64,000 nt of DNA. Source: Bacillota bacterium. Lineage in GTDB: Bacteria; Bacillota; Sulfobacillia; Sulfobacillales; Sulfobacillaceae. Positions 51,011-61,715 of the stretch are shown here, in pieces. The DNA is taken from positions 97,287 to 161,286 of the forward strand of contig JAKBWA010000064.1 in NCBI GenBank assembly GCA_021841025.1, read 5' to 3'. The notes below the pieces were generated by a model. The model saw only the letters and a program-made list of their open reading frames with translations. It was not told the DNA's origin and ran no database searches. The position numbers were made by a program, and so were the translations under genes. The stretch's first letter is position 1. Every line of letters begins with the position of its first letter.

Positions 51011-52315
51011 CTAATCTCGAAATACCTCTCCCTGTTGCCACAACCGATATTGATCAAAAAAAGTAGGATAACTAATACGAACACTGTCTTCATCGTCAAG
51101 AACAACCGGTCCGTGTGCTGTTGCTGCAGCAACCGCTAACATCATAGCCATACGGTGATCGCCAAAAGTTTTGACCTCCCCGCCGCGTAAAGGGGTTGGT
51201 CCTTGCACAACCATGCCATCGGGGAGTTCCTCAATATGAGCTCCCAACGTGCTGAGATTTTCCACAGTCGCGCGAATCCGATCTGTTTCCTTGACACGTA
51301 ACTCGCCAGCTCCCCTAATTACCGTTTCCCCCGCGGCTTGAGAAGCCATTAACGCGATTAACGGAATCTCATCGACCATGTCGGGCACTTGGGCTGCGTC
51401 TACATTACGTCCTCTTAATGGATTATAGCCTATAGTAATGTTGCCAATTTGCTCATCATCCGCCTGACGATTTAGATTTACGTAAGTTCCCATTTTCTGC
51501 AGATGGAGGAAAAATCCCGTACGACGTAAACTAATTGATACGTCCCGCAACGTCAAATGGGACCCAGGCACAAGCGCCGCCAAGGCTGCCCAAAATGCTG
51601 CCGAAGAAGGATCTCCAGGCACATGAAATACTACAGGCTTTAGGGCTTGCCAGCGATTCACGGGCTCCACGCGAATGTTATTTTGATTTTGAGAGATTGT
51701 GATCCCCATTTGCTGCAGCATACGTTCCGTATGATCACGAGTCGGATAAGGCTCAACAATTTCGGTTGGTTCAGTTCCTTGCAATGCCGCTAGAATAATT
51801 GCCGACTTCACTTGTGCAGACGCCACAGGCATAGTATAAGTGATGCCCCGGATCGATTTGCCATGATATACTGTGACGGGTGGATAGCCTTCTGTAGTCG
51901 AGCAGAAAATTCCCATTTCACGCAATGGTTTAGCAACCCGTTCCATCGGACGTTTGGACAAAGACGCATCACCTATGAGTGTCCGGGGTTCACGAGAGAT
52001 GGACAACAACCCCATCGCTAAACGCATTGTCGTTCCAGAATTGCCGCAATCAATCTCCCGGGTTTGTGCTAACCAATGTGTCGGTCCCGGGGACGATAAA
52101 ATCCACTCATTGGAATTGACCTCGACCCGGACCCCAAGACTTTCCACTAAACGGCGGCTGGATAAAGTGTCTTGCGCCACCAGGGGATTGTTAATGTGTG
52201 TGAAACCGGCGACTAGACTGGAAAATAAGATGGCCCGATGTGTAATCGATTTGTCGCTCGGAGGACGCAAGGTTCCTTTAACAGGAATCCGGCGGGGTAA
52301 TAGTTCCATAGTCAT
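51011..52315 (-). CDS. aroA: 3-phosphoshikimate 1-carboxyvinyltransferase
   Basis: LRPPSDKSITHRAILFSSLV, GNSGTTMRL, RVKETDRIRA, FGDHRMAM. Confidence 0.96.
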   Translation of the reverse strand: MTMELLPRRIPVKGTLRPPSDKSITHRAILFSSLVAGFTHINNPLVAQDTLSSRRLVESLGVRVEVNSNEWILSSPGPTHWLAQTREIDCGNSGTTMRLAMGLLSISREPRTLIGDASLSKRPMERVAKPLREMGIFCSTTEGYPPVTVYHGKSIRGITYTMPVASAQVKSAIILAALQGTEPTEIVEPYPTRDHTERMLQQMGITISQNQNNIRVEPVNRWQALKPVVFHVPGDPSSAAFWAALAALVPGSHLTLRDVSISLRRTGFFLHLQKMGTYVNLNRQADDEQIGNITIGYNPLRGRNVDAAQVPDMVDEIPLIALMASQAAGETVIRGAGELRVKETDRIRATVENLSTLGAHIEELPDGMVVQGPTPLRGGEVKTFGDHRMAMMLAVAAATAHGPVVLDDEDSVRISYPTFFDQYRLWQQGEVFRD

Positions 52316-52342
52316 AATGGTGCTCCTTTCCAGACATTACAG

Positions 52343-52421
52343 AGAATCATTCGTTGCTTTGACACTCCCCACGGCGAAATCGGGGAGATTCTTGCGACAA
52401 ACACACTCACGTAATGATTCT
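52343..52421 (-). mobile_element. IS200/IS605-type right-end / omega-RNA-like relic
   Basis: Minus strand AAGAATCTCCCCGATTTCGCCGTGGGGAGTGTCAAAG hairpin typical of TnpB-element right ends; flanked by outer 9-bp inverted repeat AGAATCATT/AATGATTCT; no intact tnpB. Confidence 0.5.
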
Positions 52422-52572
52422 TCGTGTACCGGCATTTCACGCAGGGTTTCCTATTCCCGCTTGTTGAGTGTTTTGGCTGGGTTACTCTGTATCAAGTACA
52501 CATTCATCCCTGCCAAGGTCGTTGAGGCAAGCAACCACATGCTTTCGACAAGTACCCTTACATCCCCATGCT

Positions 52573-53418
52573 TTACGGCCTATCGGATAACCTTCTCTTA
52601 GGTGTTGCCTTGCGGCGGATTGCCGCCGATTGTCCTAGAGACTTTGGCCATTTTCCTTGCTGAATATCCTCATTCCATTTTTGAACCAAATGCGTAAAAG
52701 CGGAAAATGTCTCCTTAATGTTTTCCTGATTGGCCTGCAATATTTCTTGCCATAACTGGTCGTCGCTGGCACCAATCCGGGTTACATCAAGAAAACCGGT
52801 TCCAACCACATGGGGCCATAACGGGAAGCGCGCCTCATAGCTTTCAGCCAGTACCAATATCGCTGCAGAGATCAAATAAGGAGTATGGCTAACGATGGCC
52901 ATCAGCGTATCATGTTGTTCCAAGGGAATCCAAACCGGAACACTGCCCAAAACTGACATCCACTGCTCAATCACCGGCATGTCCGGGTCCAGACCGGTTC
53001 CTTTAACCACAAGACACGGATGCTCCGAAAACAGATCAGCATTACTGTGGACAAATCCGCGCACTTCCTTTCCCGCCATGGGGTGCAAAGACAACAAGGA
53101 AAAAGGAGAGCGAATTTGGGCATAAGCAGCTGAAAGACTTGTTTTGACCGAACTTACGTCCACAATAGTGCACCCGTGAGAGGATTCTAGTATGGTCTCA
53201 ACCCATTGACCCACTTTATTGATGGGCACGGACAAAACAATTTGGTCCACATCCTGGGCCCATTCTTCCCACCTTTTGTTGACAATAACGCCATGATCAG
53301 CAGCCATTGGCATAACATTTGCATTCACATCGTAACCAAATACCGTCCATCCGGCTTTAAGGCAGGCCTTAGCTATCGAGCCTCCAATAAGCCCGAGGCC
53401 AATTACTCCGACTCTCAC
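52573..53418 (-). CDS. tyrA: Prephenate dehydrogenase
   Basis: [41 protein letters not shown]. Confidence 0.93.
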   Translation of the reverse strand: MRVGVIGLGLIGGSIAKACLKAGWTVFGYDVNANVMPMAADHGVIVNKRWEEWAQDVDQIVLSVPINKVGQWVETILESSHGCTIVDVSSVKTSLSAAYAQIRSPFSLLSLHPMAGKEVRGFVHSNADLFSEHPCLVVKGTGLDPDMPVIEQWMSVLGSVPVWIPLEQHDTLMAIVSHTPYLISAAILVLAESYEARFPLWPHVVGTGFLDVTRIGASDDQLWQEILQANQENIKETFSAFTHLVQKWNEDIQQGKWPKSLGQSAAIRRKATPKRRLSDRP

Positions 53419-54425
53419 AAGGTTCTTCCTACTGCCTCGGCAATGGGCCGCAGTGAGTCAACGAGTTCACTTAAATGTGGCAAACTCAGACTTTGCGGGC
53501 CATCCGATAAGGCTTCCAAAGGATTCGGATGCGCCTCGATAATAAGTCCATCCGCTCCAGCCGCCACCGCTGCGCGTGCCATCGGCGCAACCCAGCTCCA
53601 CTGTCCGGTGGAATGCGAGGGATCAATAACAATAGGGAGGTGCGATAATTGCTTGACGACGGGAATGGCGCTTAAATCTAATGTATTGCGCGTCTTGGTT
53701 TCATAAGTGCGAATGCCCCGTTCGCATAAGATAACGTTAGGATTGCCGTTCGCAGCCACATATTCTGCTGCCATTAACCATTCATCAATAGTCGCCGACA
53801 AACCGCGCTTTAACAAAACCGGCTTGTTGGCCTGACCGGCGGCTTTCAGTAGTTCAAAGTTCTGCATGTTTCGGGCACCAATTTGTATCATATCGGCCCA
53901 TTCCACAACATAATTCAAACTTTCTCGGTCAACTGCCTCTGTAACCACCATCAGTCCAAACCGTTCACGAGCTTCTGTTAAGATCTTTAATCCTTCCACA
54001 CCCATTCCTTGAAAACTGTATGGTGATGTTCGGGGTTTGTAGGCCCCTCCTCGCAGTACCATCAATCCCATGTCATGGACGGCTCTTGCCGCTTGCATGA
54101 GCTGATCGTGGCCTTCAACAGCACAAGGGCCCGCAATCACCACAACCTGTTTGCTGCCGAACCCAGCCTTCCCCACTTGAACCACCGTATCATCCGGATG
54201 AAAATCTCGGCTGACTAATTTGTATGGTCTTCTGACCGGAACCACCTGCTCTACAGACTGCATTGACGCCAAGCGAACTACCTCCTCTGTCCGTTCCCCT
54301 ATTACCCCAATCACTGTTCTTTCCATTCCGCGTGAGATATGCACTTGAAATCCTTCCGATTCCAAGCGCTCGGTAACCGCGTCAATGTCTTGGTCTGGTG
54401 CATTGGCTTTCATGACCACAACCAT
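53415..54425 (-). CDS. aroF: 3-deoxy-7-phosphoheptulonate synthase (AroF type with N-terminal regulatory domain)
   Basis: [52 protein letters not shown]. Confidence 0.95.
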   Translation of the reverse strand: MVVVMKANAPDQDIDAVTERLESEGFQVHISRGMERTVIGVIGERTEEVVRLASMQSVEQVVPVRRPYKLVSRDFHPDDTVVQVGKAGFGSKQVVVIAGPCAVEGHDQLMQAARAVHDMGLMVLRGGAYKPRTSPYSFQGMGVEGLKILTEARERFGLMVVTEAVDRESLNYVVEWADMIQIGARNMQNFELLKAAGQANKPVLLKRGLSATIDEWLMAAEYVAANGNPNVILCERGIRTYETKTRNTLDLSAIPVVKQLSHLPIVIDPSHSTGQWSWVAPMARAAVAAGADGLIIEAHPNPLEALSDGPQSLSLPHLSELVDSLRPIAEAVGRTL

Positions 54426-54454
54426 CTCGTTTCATCCCTCTTCCTGAGTAATTT

Positions 54455-54722
54455 CCCAAAAAAAATAGGCCCTATGTCCCTTAGGGACGAAGGCCTTGAC
54501 TTCTCCGTGGTACCACCCTATTGGCTAGTTACCTAGCCACTCTGCTGGCTGCTAGCACAGCCACTCCTCTATAACGGTAGGACTCCGGATTCTCTACTAG
54601 CAATTTCTTACGTTCGATTCACACTCATGGGGGTACGGTCTGGACTCAAAGCATCGGTTTACACCATCCACCGACTCTCTTTGCCTTTGACTTCCGACCC
54701 CTTCCCATTCATCGCTTTATCC
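54455..54722 (-). promoter_or_regulatory. T-box leader, Tyr (UAC) specifier, upstream of aroF-tyrA-aroA
   Basis: Minus strand AGCGATGAATGGG stem I start, AATAGGGTGGTACCACGGAG T-box, terminator AGGCC-GTCCCTAAGGGAC-GGGCCTATTTTTTTT; specifier GACCG-UAC-C-CCCATGAG. Confidence 0.93.
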
Positions 54723-54734
54723 TATTTTTTAGGG

Positions 54735-54763
54735 ATAATACCTCGTTGTAAAGCGAATGTCAA
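54735..54763 (-). promoter_or_regulatory. Sigma-A promoter of the aroF T-box operon
   Basis: Minus strand TTGACA-N17-TATTAT just downstream of trpA stop. Confidence 0.85.
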
Positions 54764-54767
54764 GACC

Positions 54768-55562
54768 TCAATTTGATAATGCTTGGCGCAAAGATGCAAC
54801 AAATTCCTGGGCCCTTTGGCTAGCCCGAGATCGATCTTGGTCAATGAGCCGCACCAGTGCGCTGCCAACAATCACACCATCCGCCATTTGGCCTACATAC
54901 GAAGCCTGTTCGGGTGTGGAAATTCCAAATCCTATGGCCAGTGGCAATGATACATACTGTTTGACCCGGTCAACAAGGACCTTCAACCCAGAATCGACAT
55001 CTTTTCGCACACCGGTCACCCCGGTTACGGATACCCCATATATAAATCCTGTGGCCTTCGCTAACGACGCAATATGGCGGTTTGTTGACGTTGGAGCAAC
55101 TAAGGGAATTAACGACATTCCCAACTCTTGGGTGTAATTGAACACTTCGCCACTTTCTGACCAGGGTAAGTCTGGAATGATGAGTCCTCTCACCCCACTA
55201 TCCCGCGCGGCTTCCAAAAATCTGCGCACCCCAAAATGAAACACAGGATTGAAATAAGTCAGGTAGACAATGGGTACACTGTAGGCGCTAAGGTCCGCGG
55301 TGATGCTCAAAATATCGCGAATTTTAACACCCTGGTTGAGGGCCTGGGTCGCAGCCTTCTGCAACACGGGACCATCCGCCAGGGGATCGGAGAAAGGAAT
55401 GCCGATCTCAATGATGTCCGCTCCTCCATCATTGAGTGCCCCAACCAGTTCCGGCAGATCTGTCAAGCTCGGGTGCCCAGCTGTTATATAAGGTATAAGC
55501 GCGACTCGCCGTTCCCTCTTGGTTCGTTTAAAGACTTCGGAAAGTGCAGTTCCCGCACTCAT
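54768..55562 (-). CDS. trpA: Tryptophan synthase alpha subunit
   Basis: IPYITAGHPSLTDL, IEIGIPFSDPLADGPVLQKA, GFGISTPEQA. Confidence 0.96.
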   Translation of the reverse strand: MSAGTALSEVFKRTKRERRVALIPYITAGHPSLTDLPELVGALNDGGADIIEIGIPFSDPLADGPVLQKAATQALNQGVKIRDILSITADLSAYSVPIVYLTYFNPVFHFGVRRFLEAARDSGVRGLIIPDLPWSESGEVFNYTQELGMSLIPLVAPTSTNRHIASLAKATGFIYGVSVTGVTGVRKDVDSGLKVLVDRVKQYVSLPLAIGFGISTPEQASYVGQMADGVIVGSALVRLIDQDRSRASQRAQEFVASLRQALSN

Positions 55563-56761
55563 TATGGCTGACTCCCTTCATATTCACGCACCGACTCAAC
55601 ATCTTTATCTCCTCGTCCCGACAAATTAATAATAACTTTGGCATTTTGTCCTTTGAGATGATGTTGTGCCTTAATAACCCAGGCTACAGCGTGCGCGCTT
55701 TCCAAGGCAGGAATAATGCCCTCCAGCTCTGACAACCGATGAAAGGCGTCTAATGCCTCCTGATCCGTAATGGCCTGATATTGAGCCCGTCCTATGTCGT
55801 GAAAATATGCATGTTCCGGACCAACCCCAGGATAGTCAAGCCCTGCGGATACCGAGTGCGCAGGCATCACTTGACCGTCATCATCTTGCAACAGATAACT
55901 GAGACTGCCATGCAAAATGCCTTTAACGCCCACAGTAATAGTCGCCGCGTGTTTTCCGGTATCAATACCGGCTCCTGCAGCTTCTACCCCTATCAATGAT
56001 ACGGGGTCATTTCGAAAAGCATAGAATATCCCCATGGAATTCGAACCTCCGCCTACCGGGGCCACAATGTGCGTCGGCAATCCTCCCGTGAGTTCTTGAA
56101 ATTGAAGGCGGGCTTCCTGACCGATGACCGACTGAAAGTTTCTGACCATCATGGGATAGGGATGAGGTCCGACGACCGACCCAATAACGTAAAATGTCGT
56201 GCGCACATTCGTAACCCAGTCGCGAATGGCTTCGTTCGTCGCATCCTTCAACGTCCTAGATCCCGATGCTACCGGAATGACTTCAGTACCCAAAAGCTTC
56301 ATTCGGTAAACGTTTAAAGCCTGCCGCTTTACATCTTCTTCACCCATATACACTTGTGACTTCAGTCCAAACAATGCTGCTGCAGTCGCCGTAGCCACCC
56401 CATGTTGTCCGGCTCCGGTCTCGGCAATAATACGGGATTTGCCCATGCGTCGTGCCAGCAAAATCTGGCCAACAGTATTATTGATTTTATGGGCCCCCGT
56501 ATGATTCAAATCTTCGCGCTTCAAATACACGTCAAACCCTAAAGCTTCGCTAAGACGGTGCGCCTTGCGCAGTGGAGTAGGGCGGCCAACATAGTCCTTT
56601 AAAAGAGATGTAAATTCGAGGTGAAAATCCTGATCCTGCTGGGCCTGGGCATAGGCTTCGAACAACTCTTCGAGTGCGGGAATCAGAGTTTCCGGGACAT
56701 ATTGTCCTCCAAAAGGCCCGTAACGGCCACGATCATCCGGAACATCTTTCATCATTGCCAT
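55562..56761 (-). CDS. trpB: Tryptophan synthase beta subunit
   Basis: [58 protein letters not shown]. Confidence 0.97.
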   Translation of the reverse strand: MAMMKDVPDDRGRYGPFGGQYVPETLIPALEELFEAYAQAQQDQDFHLEFTSLLKDYVGRPTPLRKAHRLSEALGFDVYLKREDLNHTGAHKINNTVGQILLARRMGKSRIIAETGAGQHGVATATAAALFGLKSQVYMGEEDVKRQALNVYRMKLLGTEVIPVASGSRTLKDATNEAIRDWVTNVRTTFYVIGSVVGPHPYPMMVRNFQSVIGQEARLQFQELTGGLPTHIVAPVGGGSNSMGIFYAFRNDPVSLIGVEAAGAGIDTGKHAATITVGVKGILHGSLSYLLQDDDGQVMPAHSVSAGLDYPGVGPEHAYFHDIGRAQYQAITDQEALDAFHRLSELEGIIPALESAHAVAWVIKAQHHLKGQNAKVIINLSGRGDKDVESVREYEGSQP

Positions 56762-57315
56762 TGTTTGGCCTCCTTAATGAACTGCCGAATTTTTATGAGA
56801 TCCTTAACTCCATCCGTTTCAACGCCGCTGGAGACGTCGACTCCATTGGGTTGCAGTCTCTGAACGACACTGCGTACATTGTCGGGCATTAATCCTCCTG
56901 CAATCCAAAACGGCTGGGAACACGCCGGCCGCTGCCAGTCCCATGCCTGGCCTTTTCCGGGTTCTGGCCCATCTGTGAGGATGATGTCAGCATCTTGTTC
57001 AACTGTTGTCGCAATGGCTTTGAGGCCATAATCATGAACAGCATGGATCCAATTAAAATCCGTTTCTCCATGATGTTGAAATGCCCATAAAGGCACTCGC
57101 TCCAAAACCTTCTCGAACATATCCCGACTCATATGCCGAGCCACGGCAACAAACCGAATCCACGGTAATGATGTGACAATGTCACGGGCTTGCTCCAAAG
57201 AGATCTGGCGGGGGCTTGATGTGAGTACTAATCCGATATAATCTGCTCCCGCCTCGTATGCGGCTAGTGCCGTGCTAACATCTTTTACACCGCAAATCTT
57301 GACTTCAGGCGTCAC
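56752..57315 (-). CDS. trpF: Phosphoribosylanthranilate isomerase
   Basis: [49 protein letters not shown]. Confidence 0.94.
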   Translation of the reverse strand: MTPEVKICGVKDVSTALAAYEAGADYIGLVLTSSPRQISLEQARDIVTSLPWIRFVAVARHMSRDMFEKVLERVPLWAFQHHGETDFNWIHAVHDYGLKAIATTVEQDADIILTDGPEPGKGQAWDWQRPACSQPFWIAGGLMPDNVRSVVQRLQPNGVDVSSGVETDGVKDLIKIRQFIKEAKQWQ

Positions 57316-58075
57316 CTTGAAGAACCTCCAACAAATTCCCCCCCCGCATTAAATGCTCACCAACCAGTATTCCAGAGTATCCGTGATTAATGATCTGCTC
57401 AACGTCCCGGTAAGACTGAATGCCGCTTTCACTGATTTTCACTATATTAGAGGGAATGTGTGCAGCCATATTCAGTGAAAAATCAAGATGCGTATCAAAA
57501 CTGTCCAGATCGCGATTATTTACCCCTAAGATATCGGGTTCAATCGCCATAGCCCGGTCCAGTTCTGCCGAGGCATGGATCTCCACCAAAATTTCGAGAT
57601 CAACATCACGGGCGGCCTGGGCCAAATCTCTCAAAAGCAGGTCATCAACGATGCGAACAATAATTAATACGGCATCAGCCCCAATAGCCCGACTCTCAAA
57701 AATCTGCACAGGATCCAATACAAAATCCTTGCGCAAAACCGGCACACTCACAGCCTCCTTAACATTTTCCAAATGATGATTATCTCCAGCGAAAAATTCC
57801 GGTTCCGTCAATACAGATATTCCGTGGGCCCCTCGGCCTTCATATCCTTGGGCCTGAGTCACGGGGTCATAGGTTCTGGTCAACCAACCTTTAGAGGGGG
57901 ATTTCTGTTTGCATTCAGCGATAATACCTAAAGGCATGGACTCATGGGCGCGAATTGCTTGCGACAAAAAACGTCTGACTCGTGGTTGCTTCGCGACGTG
58001 ATATAATGACGCCTCACGATTTCGCAACGCCTCGACCCGTCCTCGGACAGATTGAACAATCTGATCGAGAAACAT
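57305..58075 (-). CDS. trpC: Indole-3-glycerol-phosphate synthase
   Basis: IIAECKQKSPSKGWL, ISVLTEPEFFAG, VLRKDFVLDPVQI, GVNNRDLDSF. Confidence 0.95.
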   Translation of the reverse strand: MFLDQIVQSVRGRVEALRNREASLYHVAKQPRVRRFLSQAIRAHESMPLGIIAECKQKSPSKGWLTRTYDPVTQAQGYEGRGAHGISVLTEPEFFAGDNHHLENVKEAVSVPVLRKDFVLDPVQIFESRAIGADAVLIIVRIVDDLLLRDLAQAARDVDLEILVEIHASAELDRAMAIEPDILGVNNRDLDSFDTHLDFSLNMAAHIPSNIVKISESGIQSYRDVEQIINHGYSGILVGEHLMRGGNLLEVLQGDA

Positions 58076-58077
58076 AT

Positions 58078-59124
58078 CTATGCCTCCTGCTCTTCTTGTT
58101 GTCGGCTTCGTGCAATCAGTTCCTCCACGACACCGCGAGCCCGGCCGCTTGTGATTGATTCTCTGGCCAGAGCCACACCGCTTTGGGGAGAATCAGCGGC
58201 CCCGCACGCGTAAAGAGAAACTCCCGTGTTGGCCAAGACTATGTCCAAATAAGGTCCCGGTTGTCCTTGCAGAACTTCATAACATATCTTAGCGTTTATC
58301 GCCGGATCCCCACCGCGAAAGGCTTCCTTAGGATAGGATGGCAGTCCTAGATCACTAGGTTCCCATTGTCCGAACTGCACCGAATCTCCCTCTGTCAGAC
58401 CATAGAGGGTAGGGCCAGATAAAGAGACTTCATCCAGTCCGCCTGATCCATAGACCACTACAGCCCTTTTCAATCCCAAGCGGGACATAACTTCCGTCAC
58501 CGGCCTTACCCAAGACTCCGAAAAAACCCCCAGCAGCTGGTATTCAGGATGGGCGGGATTGGTCAACGGCCCCAGCAAATTGAAAACAGTGCGCACGCCC
58601 AGTTCTTTGCGAGGCTGCGCCGCAAATTTCATCGACGTGTGCATTTGCTGAGCAAATAAAAAGCCAAAGCCCACTTCATCAACTAGCCGGGCCACTTCTC
58701 CAGGACTCTGATTTATACGAATTCCGAGTGCTTCCAACAAGTCGGCGCTGCCACTTTTCGAAGTTGCCGAACGATTTCCGTGCTTAGCCACGTGAACACC
58801 ACATCCAGCCGCCACAAACGCCGACACCGTGGACACGTTAAAAGTAAACGAACGATCTCCGCCGGTTCCACAAGTGTCCAGCACAGGCCTTGTCTTTACT
58901 TGAACGGGGGTGGCATGGGCACGCATGGCTCGAGCAAATCCGGTCAGTTCATCAACTGTTTCTCCCCGAATTGCCAAAGCCATTAGAATGCCCGAAACCT
59001 GAACAGGAGTTGCCGCTCCATTCATTATTGCGTCCATTAAGGCGTAGGCCTCATTCTCGTCGAGCTTTCCGCCTTGACTCAGAACAACTAAATTCTGACG
59101 AATCAATTCTTCACCGCTGTTCAT
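58078..59124 (-). CDS. trpD: Anthranilate phosphoribosyltransferase
   Basis: DTCGTGGDRSFTFNVST, KHGNRSATSKSGSADLLEALG, NLLGPLTNPA. Confidence 0.96.
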   Translation of the reverse strand: MNSGEELIRQNLVVLSQGGKLDENEAYALMDAIMNGAATPVQVSGILMALAIRGETVDELTGFARAMRAHATPVQVKTRPVLDTCGTGGDRSFTFNVSTVSAFVAAGCGVHVAKHGNRSATSKSGSADLLEALGIRINQSPGEVARLVDEVGFGFLFAQQMHTSMKFAAQPRKELGVRTVFNLLGPLTNPAHPEYQLLGVFSESWVRPVTEVMSRLGLKRAVVVYGSGGLDEVSLSGPTLYGLTEGDSVQFGQWEPSDLGLPSYPKEAFRGGDPAINAKICYEVLQGQPGPYLDIVLANTGVSLYACGAADSPQSGVALARESITSGRARGVVEELIARSRQQEEQEA

Positions 59125-59729
59125 AACGATTGCTCTCCTTGATAACCAGACTTGAGTGTATCCGACAAGGTGAGGAAGTTTCGCAATATGTCAAACCCCA
59201 GAGGGGTTAGCACCGACTCTGGATGAAATTGAATACCAAACACCGGATGTACCTGGTGGCGAATCGCCATTATCGTTCCGTCACTGCTCGATGCCGTGAT
59301 TTCTAGTTCCTGCACTCCGTCCACATTCACTGCCAGAGAGTGATAGCGACCTGCCACAAATCCCTGGGGAAGTCCCCTAAAAATATCCTGTTCGTTATGA
59401 AAAATCTTATCTTCCTTACCGTGCATTAAACGTACCGCCGGTTCAATTTCGCCTCCATAGGCGTAGGCAATGGCCTGGTGTCCTAGGCAAACACCCAATA
59501 TCGGTATCGTGGCACCTAGATGAGCAATGACATCCACCATAATACCGGCATCTTCCGGACGACCTGGCCCTGGGGAGAGAACTATGCGTGATGGTTCCAG
59601 TTGTCTAATCTCTTCAACACTTACTTCGTCGTTGCGCACAACCCGCACATCGTTGCCCAGAATGCCCAGATACTGTACCAAGTTGTAGGTAAACGAATCG
59701 TAATTATCCAGAACAAGAATCACAGCCAT
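59121..59729 (-). CDS. trpG: Anthranilate synthase component II
   Basis: DNYDSFTYNLVQYLG, LSPGPGRPEDAG, GVCLGHQAIAYAYGG, FGIQFHPESVLT. Confidence 0.94.
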   Translation of the reverse strand: MAVILVLDNYDSFTYNLVQYLGILGNDVRVVRNDEVSVEEIRQLEPSRIVLSPGPGRPEDAGIMVDVIAHLGATIPILGVCLGHQAIAYAYGGEIEPAVRLMHGKEDKIFHNEQDIFRGLPQGFVAGRYHSLAVNVDGVQELEITASSSDGTIMAIRHQVHPVFGIQFHPESVLTPLGFDILRNFLTLSDTLKSGYQGEQSL

Positions 59730-61159
59730 TCCTCCTCGCTGGAATGAAGTACGGAAAGAGCCGCAGCAGCCTTGTTCATTGATTCCTGAAATTCAAATTC
59801 CACTTCAGAGTCAGCCACAATTCCCCCGCCGGCCTGCACTGTGACACTATCCCCCATGATGTCTAGTGTTCTAATGGTAATACAGGCATCCAGATTTCCC
59901 CGGTGTGAAAAATATCCCACCACTCCGCCATACGATCCGCGCGCCTCGGGTTCCAATTCTTCAATGATCTCCATGGCGCGGATTTTTGGCGCTCCGGTTA
60001 AGGTGCCCGCCGGAAAACATGCAGCTAGAGCATCTAAAGCATCGAAACCTGGTTTCAGTTGTCCTTGAATTTCGGATACAATGTGCATGACATGGGAATA
60101 AATCTCTTTCGTCATGAATTGCGAGACAGTAATAGAACCATACTCGCAGACACGCCCCAGGTCGTTACGTGCTAAATCAACCAACATCACGTGTTCCGCT
60201 TTTTCTTTGGGGTCATTAATTAAATCATTCCACAAGCGCTCGTCCTCTTGGGAATTTCCTCCTCTTCTGCGAGTTCCCGCAATCGGACGGTTCATTGCTA
60301 TATTGTCTGTCACCCGCACTAATGCTTCCGGCGACGACCCCGCCAGGGTTCGGCGCGGCGTCTCCAAATAAAACAAATAAGGGGACGGATTCACGTGCCG
60401 CAATTTGCGGTACAAAGAAAACGGGTCACCCGCAATTCGAGTAGTTAATGCTTGAGATAATACCGCTTGAAAAATATCACCGGCCACAATGTAGTCCTTA
60501 GTGCGCTCAATCATATTATGGTAATAATCCTGCGTCATATTTGACTTCATCGGCGTTAACTGTCTAATATGCGGTTCAGCCAGCATCAGAGGCTGCCTTA
60601 ACGCGTCCAATAAAATTTCCATTCTTGTGAATGCCTGGTCCAATTGATCCCGCACAGATTCCACCACAACTGCCACCTCTTGCTTACGATGATCAAAAGC
60701 AACCACCGCTTTCGGCCACACCCATTCCCATTCAGGACCGCGTTTGGCGTGGCGCCGAGGAAGGTTTTCCAAATGGCGTATCCAATCATAACCGAAATAG
60801 CCAATGGCCCCTCCAACATATGGCCACTTAACATCTTCAGGTACGGCAATACGCTGGCGATATTGCTGGCGCCTAATCAATTCGAGCGGATCATCAGCCA
60901 CTTCAGTTCCTTCTGGCCCGACTAGCACAGCTTGCCCATCTGCCTCAAGAAGCCGGGCCCACTCGCCAATGGCAATAAATGAGTACCGGGCAACTTTGTC
61001 ATCCCCTTCAACACTTTCCAATAATGTGTGAGCCCCAAAAGGGCGCAACCGCAAGAAAGCAGAAATCGGAGTAATTTGATCCACCGCAAAGTGTCTTGCG
61101 ATGGCAACATGTTCCAGATCCGGACTATCCCATATTTCGTTGTGGCCGATTCGGTCCAT
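59720..61159 (-). CDS. trpE: Anthranilate synthase component I
   Basis: IAGTRRRGGNSQEDERL, AEHVMLVDLARNDLGRVC, FPAGTLTGAPKIRAMEII. Confidence 0.95.
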   Translation of the reverse strand: MDRIGHNEIWDSPDLEHVAIARHFAVDQITPISAFLRLRPFGAHTLLESVEGDDKVARYSFIAIGEWARLLEADGQAVLVGPEGTEVADDPLELIRRQQYRQRIAVPEDVKWPYVGGAIGYFGYDWIRHLENLPRRHAKRGPEWEWVWPKAVVAFDHRKQEVAVVVESVRDQLDQAFTRMEILLDALRQPLMLAEPHIRQLTPMKSNMTQDYYHNMIERTKDYIVAGDIFQAVLSQALTTRIAGDPFSLYRKLRHVNPSPYLFYLETPRRTLAGSSPEALVRVTDNIAMNRPIAGTRRRGGNSQEDERLWNDLINDPKEKAEHVMLVDLARNDLGRVCEYGSITVSQFMTKEIYSHVMHIVSEIQGQLKPGFDALDALAACFPAGTLTGAPKIRAMEIIEELEPEARGSYGGVVGYFSHRGNLDACITIRTLDIMGDSVTVQAGGGIVADSEVEFEFQESMNKAAAALSVLHSSEEEWL

Positions 61160-61209
61160 CCGGCTACCCTTCCTTTCCTCAGTTCCACGCTGTAAAAGTC
61201 ATTTATAAC

Positions 61210-61475
61210 AAAAAATAACCTTCAACCCTATGCTAAGGGACGAAGGCCTCTCCGTGGTGCCACCCTATTTTAGACTACTGAAGTCTCTTGTTTCCATACG
61301 GGTATCTCAACCGATATGGCTTCTTTGATAACGGTAGAAGAACCCGGCCAAGTCTACTCAATTTCGATTGGCTGCTCATGGGCCCATTCTCACGCAATCC
61401 CCTTATCGGCCTCTCACCAACACCGACTCGCTAAAAAGGTTACTCGGTGATACTCTTCCCATTCATCGCTAATAG
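61210..61475 (-). promoter_or_regulatory. T-box leader, Trp (UGG) specifier, upstream of trpEGDCFBA
   Basis: Minus strand AGCGATGAATGGG..., AAAATAGGGTGGCACCACGGAG T-box, CCTTCGTCCCT..AGGGTTGAAGGTTATTTTTTG terminator; specifier GAGAA-UGG-G-CCCATGAG. Confidence 0.93.
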
Positions 61476-61497
61476 TGATTATTAATATTTTAAATTC

Positions 61498-61526
61498 ATT
61501 TTACGGATTTTCCTTTTCAATGTCAA
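61498..61526 (-). promoter_or_regulatory. Sigma-A promoter of the trp T-box operon
   Basis: Minus strand TTGACA-N17-TAAAAT. Confidence 0.8.
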
Positions 61527-61715
61527 TGCTACTATAGCCCACTCAGAAGTAATTTCGGGTATCCGGGATTTGTGATTGGTGTCAGATAATTCAGTCTGCG
61601 CAACATGCCGTGCTAAAAACGGGGTTTGTAATGGATCGTAATGGATCGTTGGTGATTGTCATGGTAAAGTAAAGACGGATTTTATGATGGATGCAATAAC
61701 GAATCTGGAGGCTTC

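Noticed and set aside
51954-52601. 215-aa plus-strand ORF across aroA start and the IS605-like relic
   Set aside because: Antisense to the aroA N-terminus; no recognisable domain or RBS.
54480-61260. Shared GGCCTTCGTCCCTTAGG/GGTGGTACCAC sequences as dispersed mobile repeats
   Set aside because: They are the conserved antiterminator/terminator parts of two T-box leaders.
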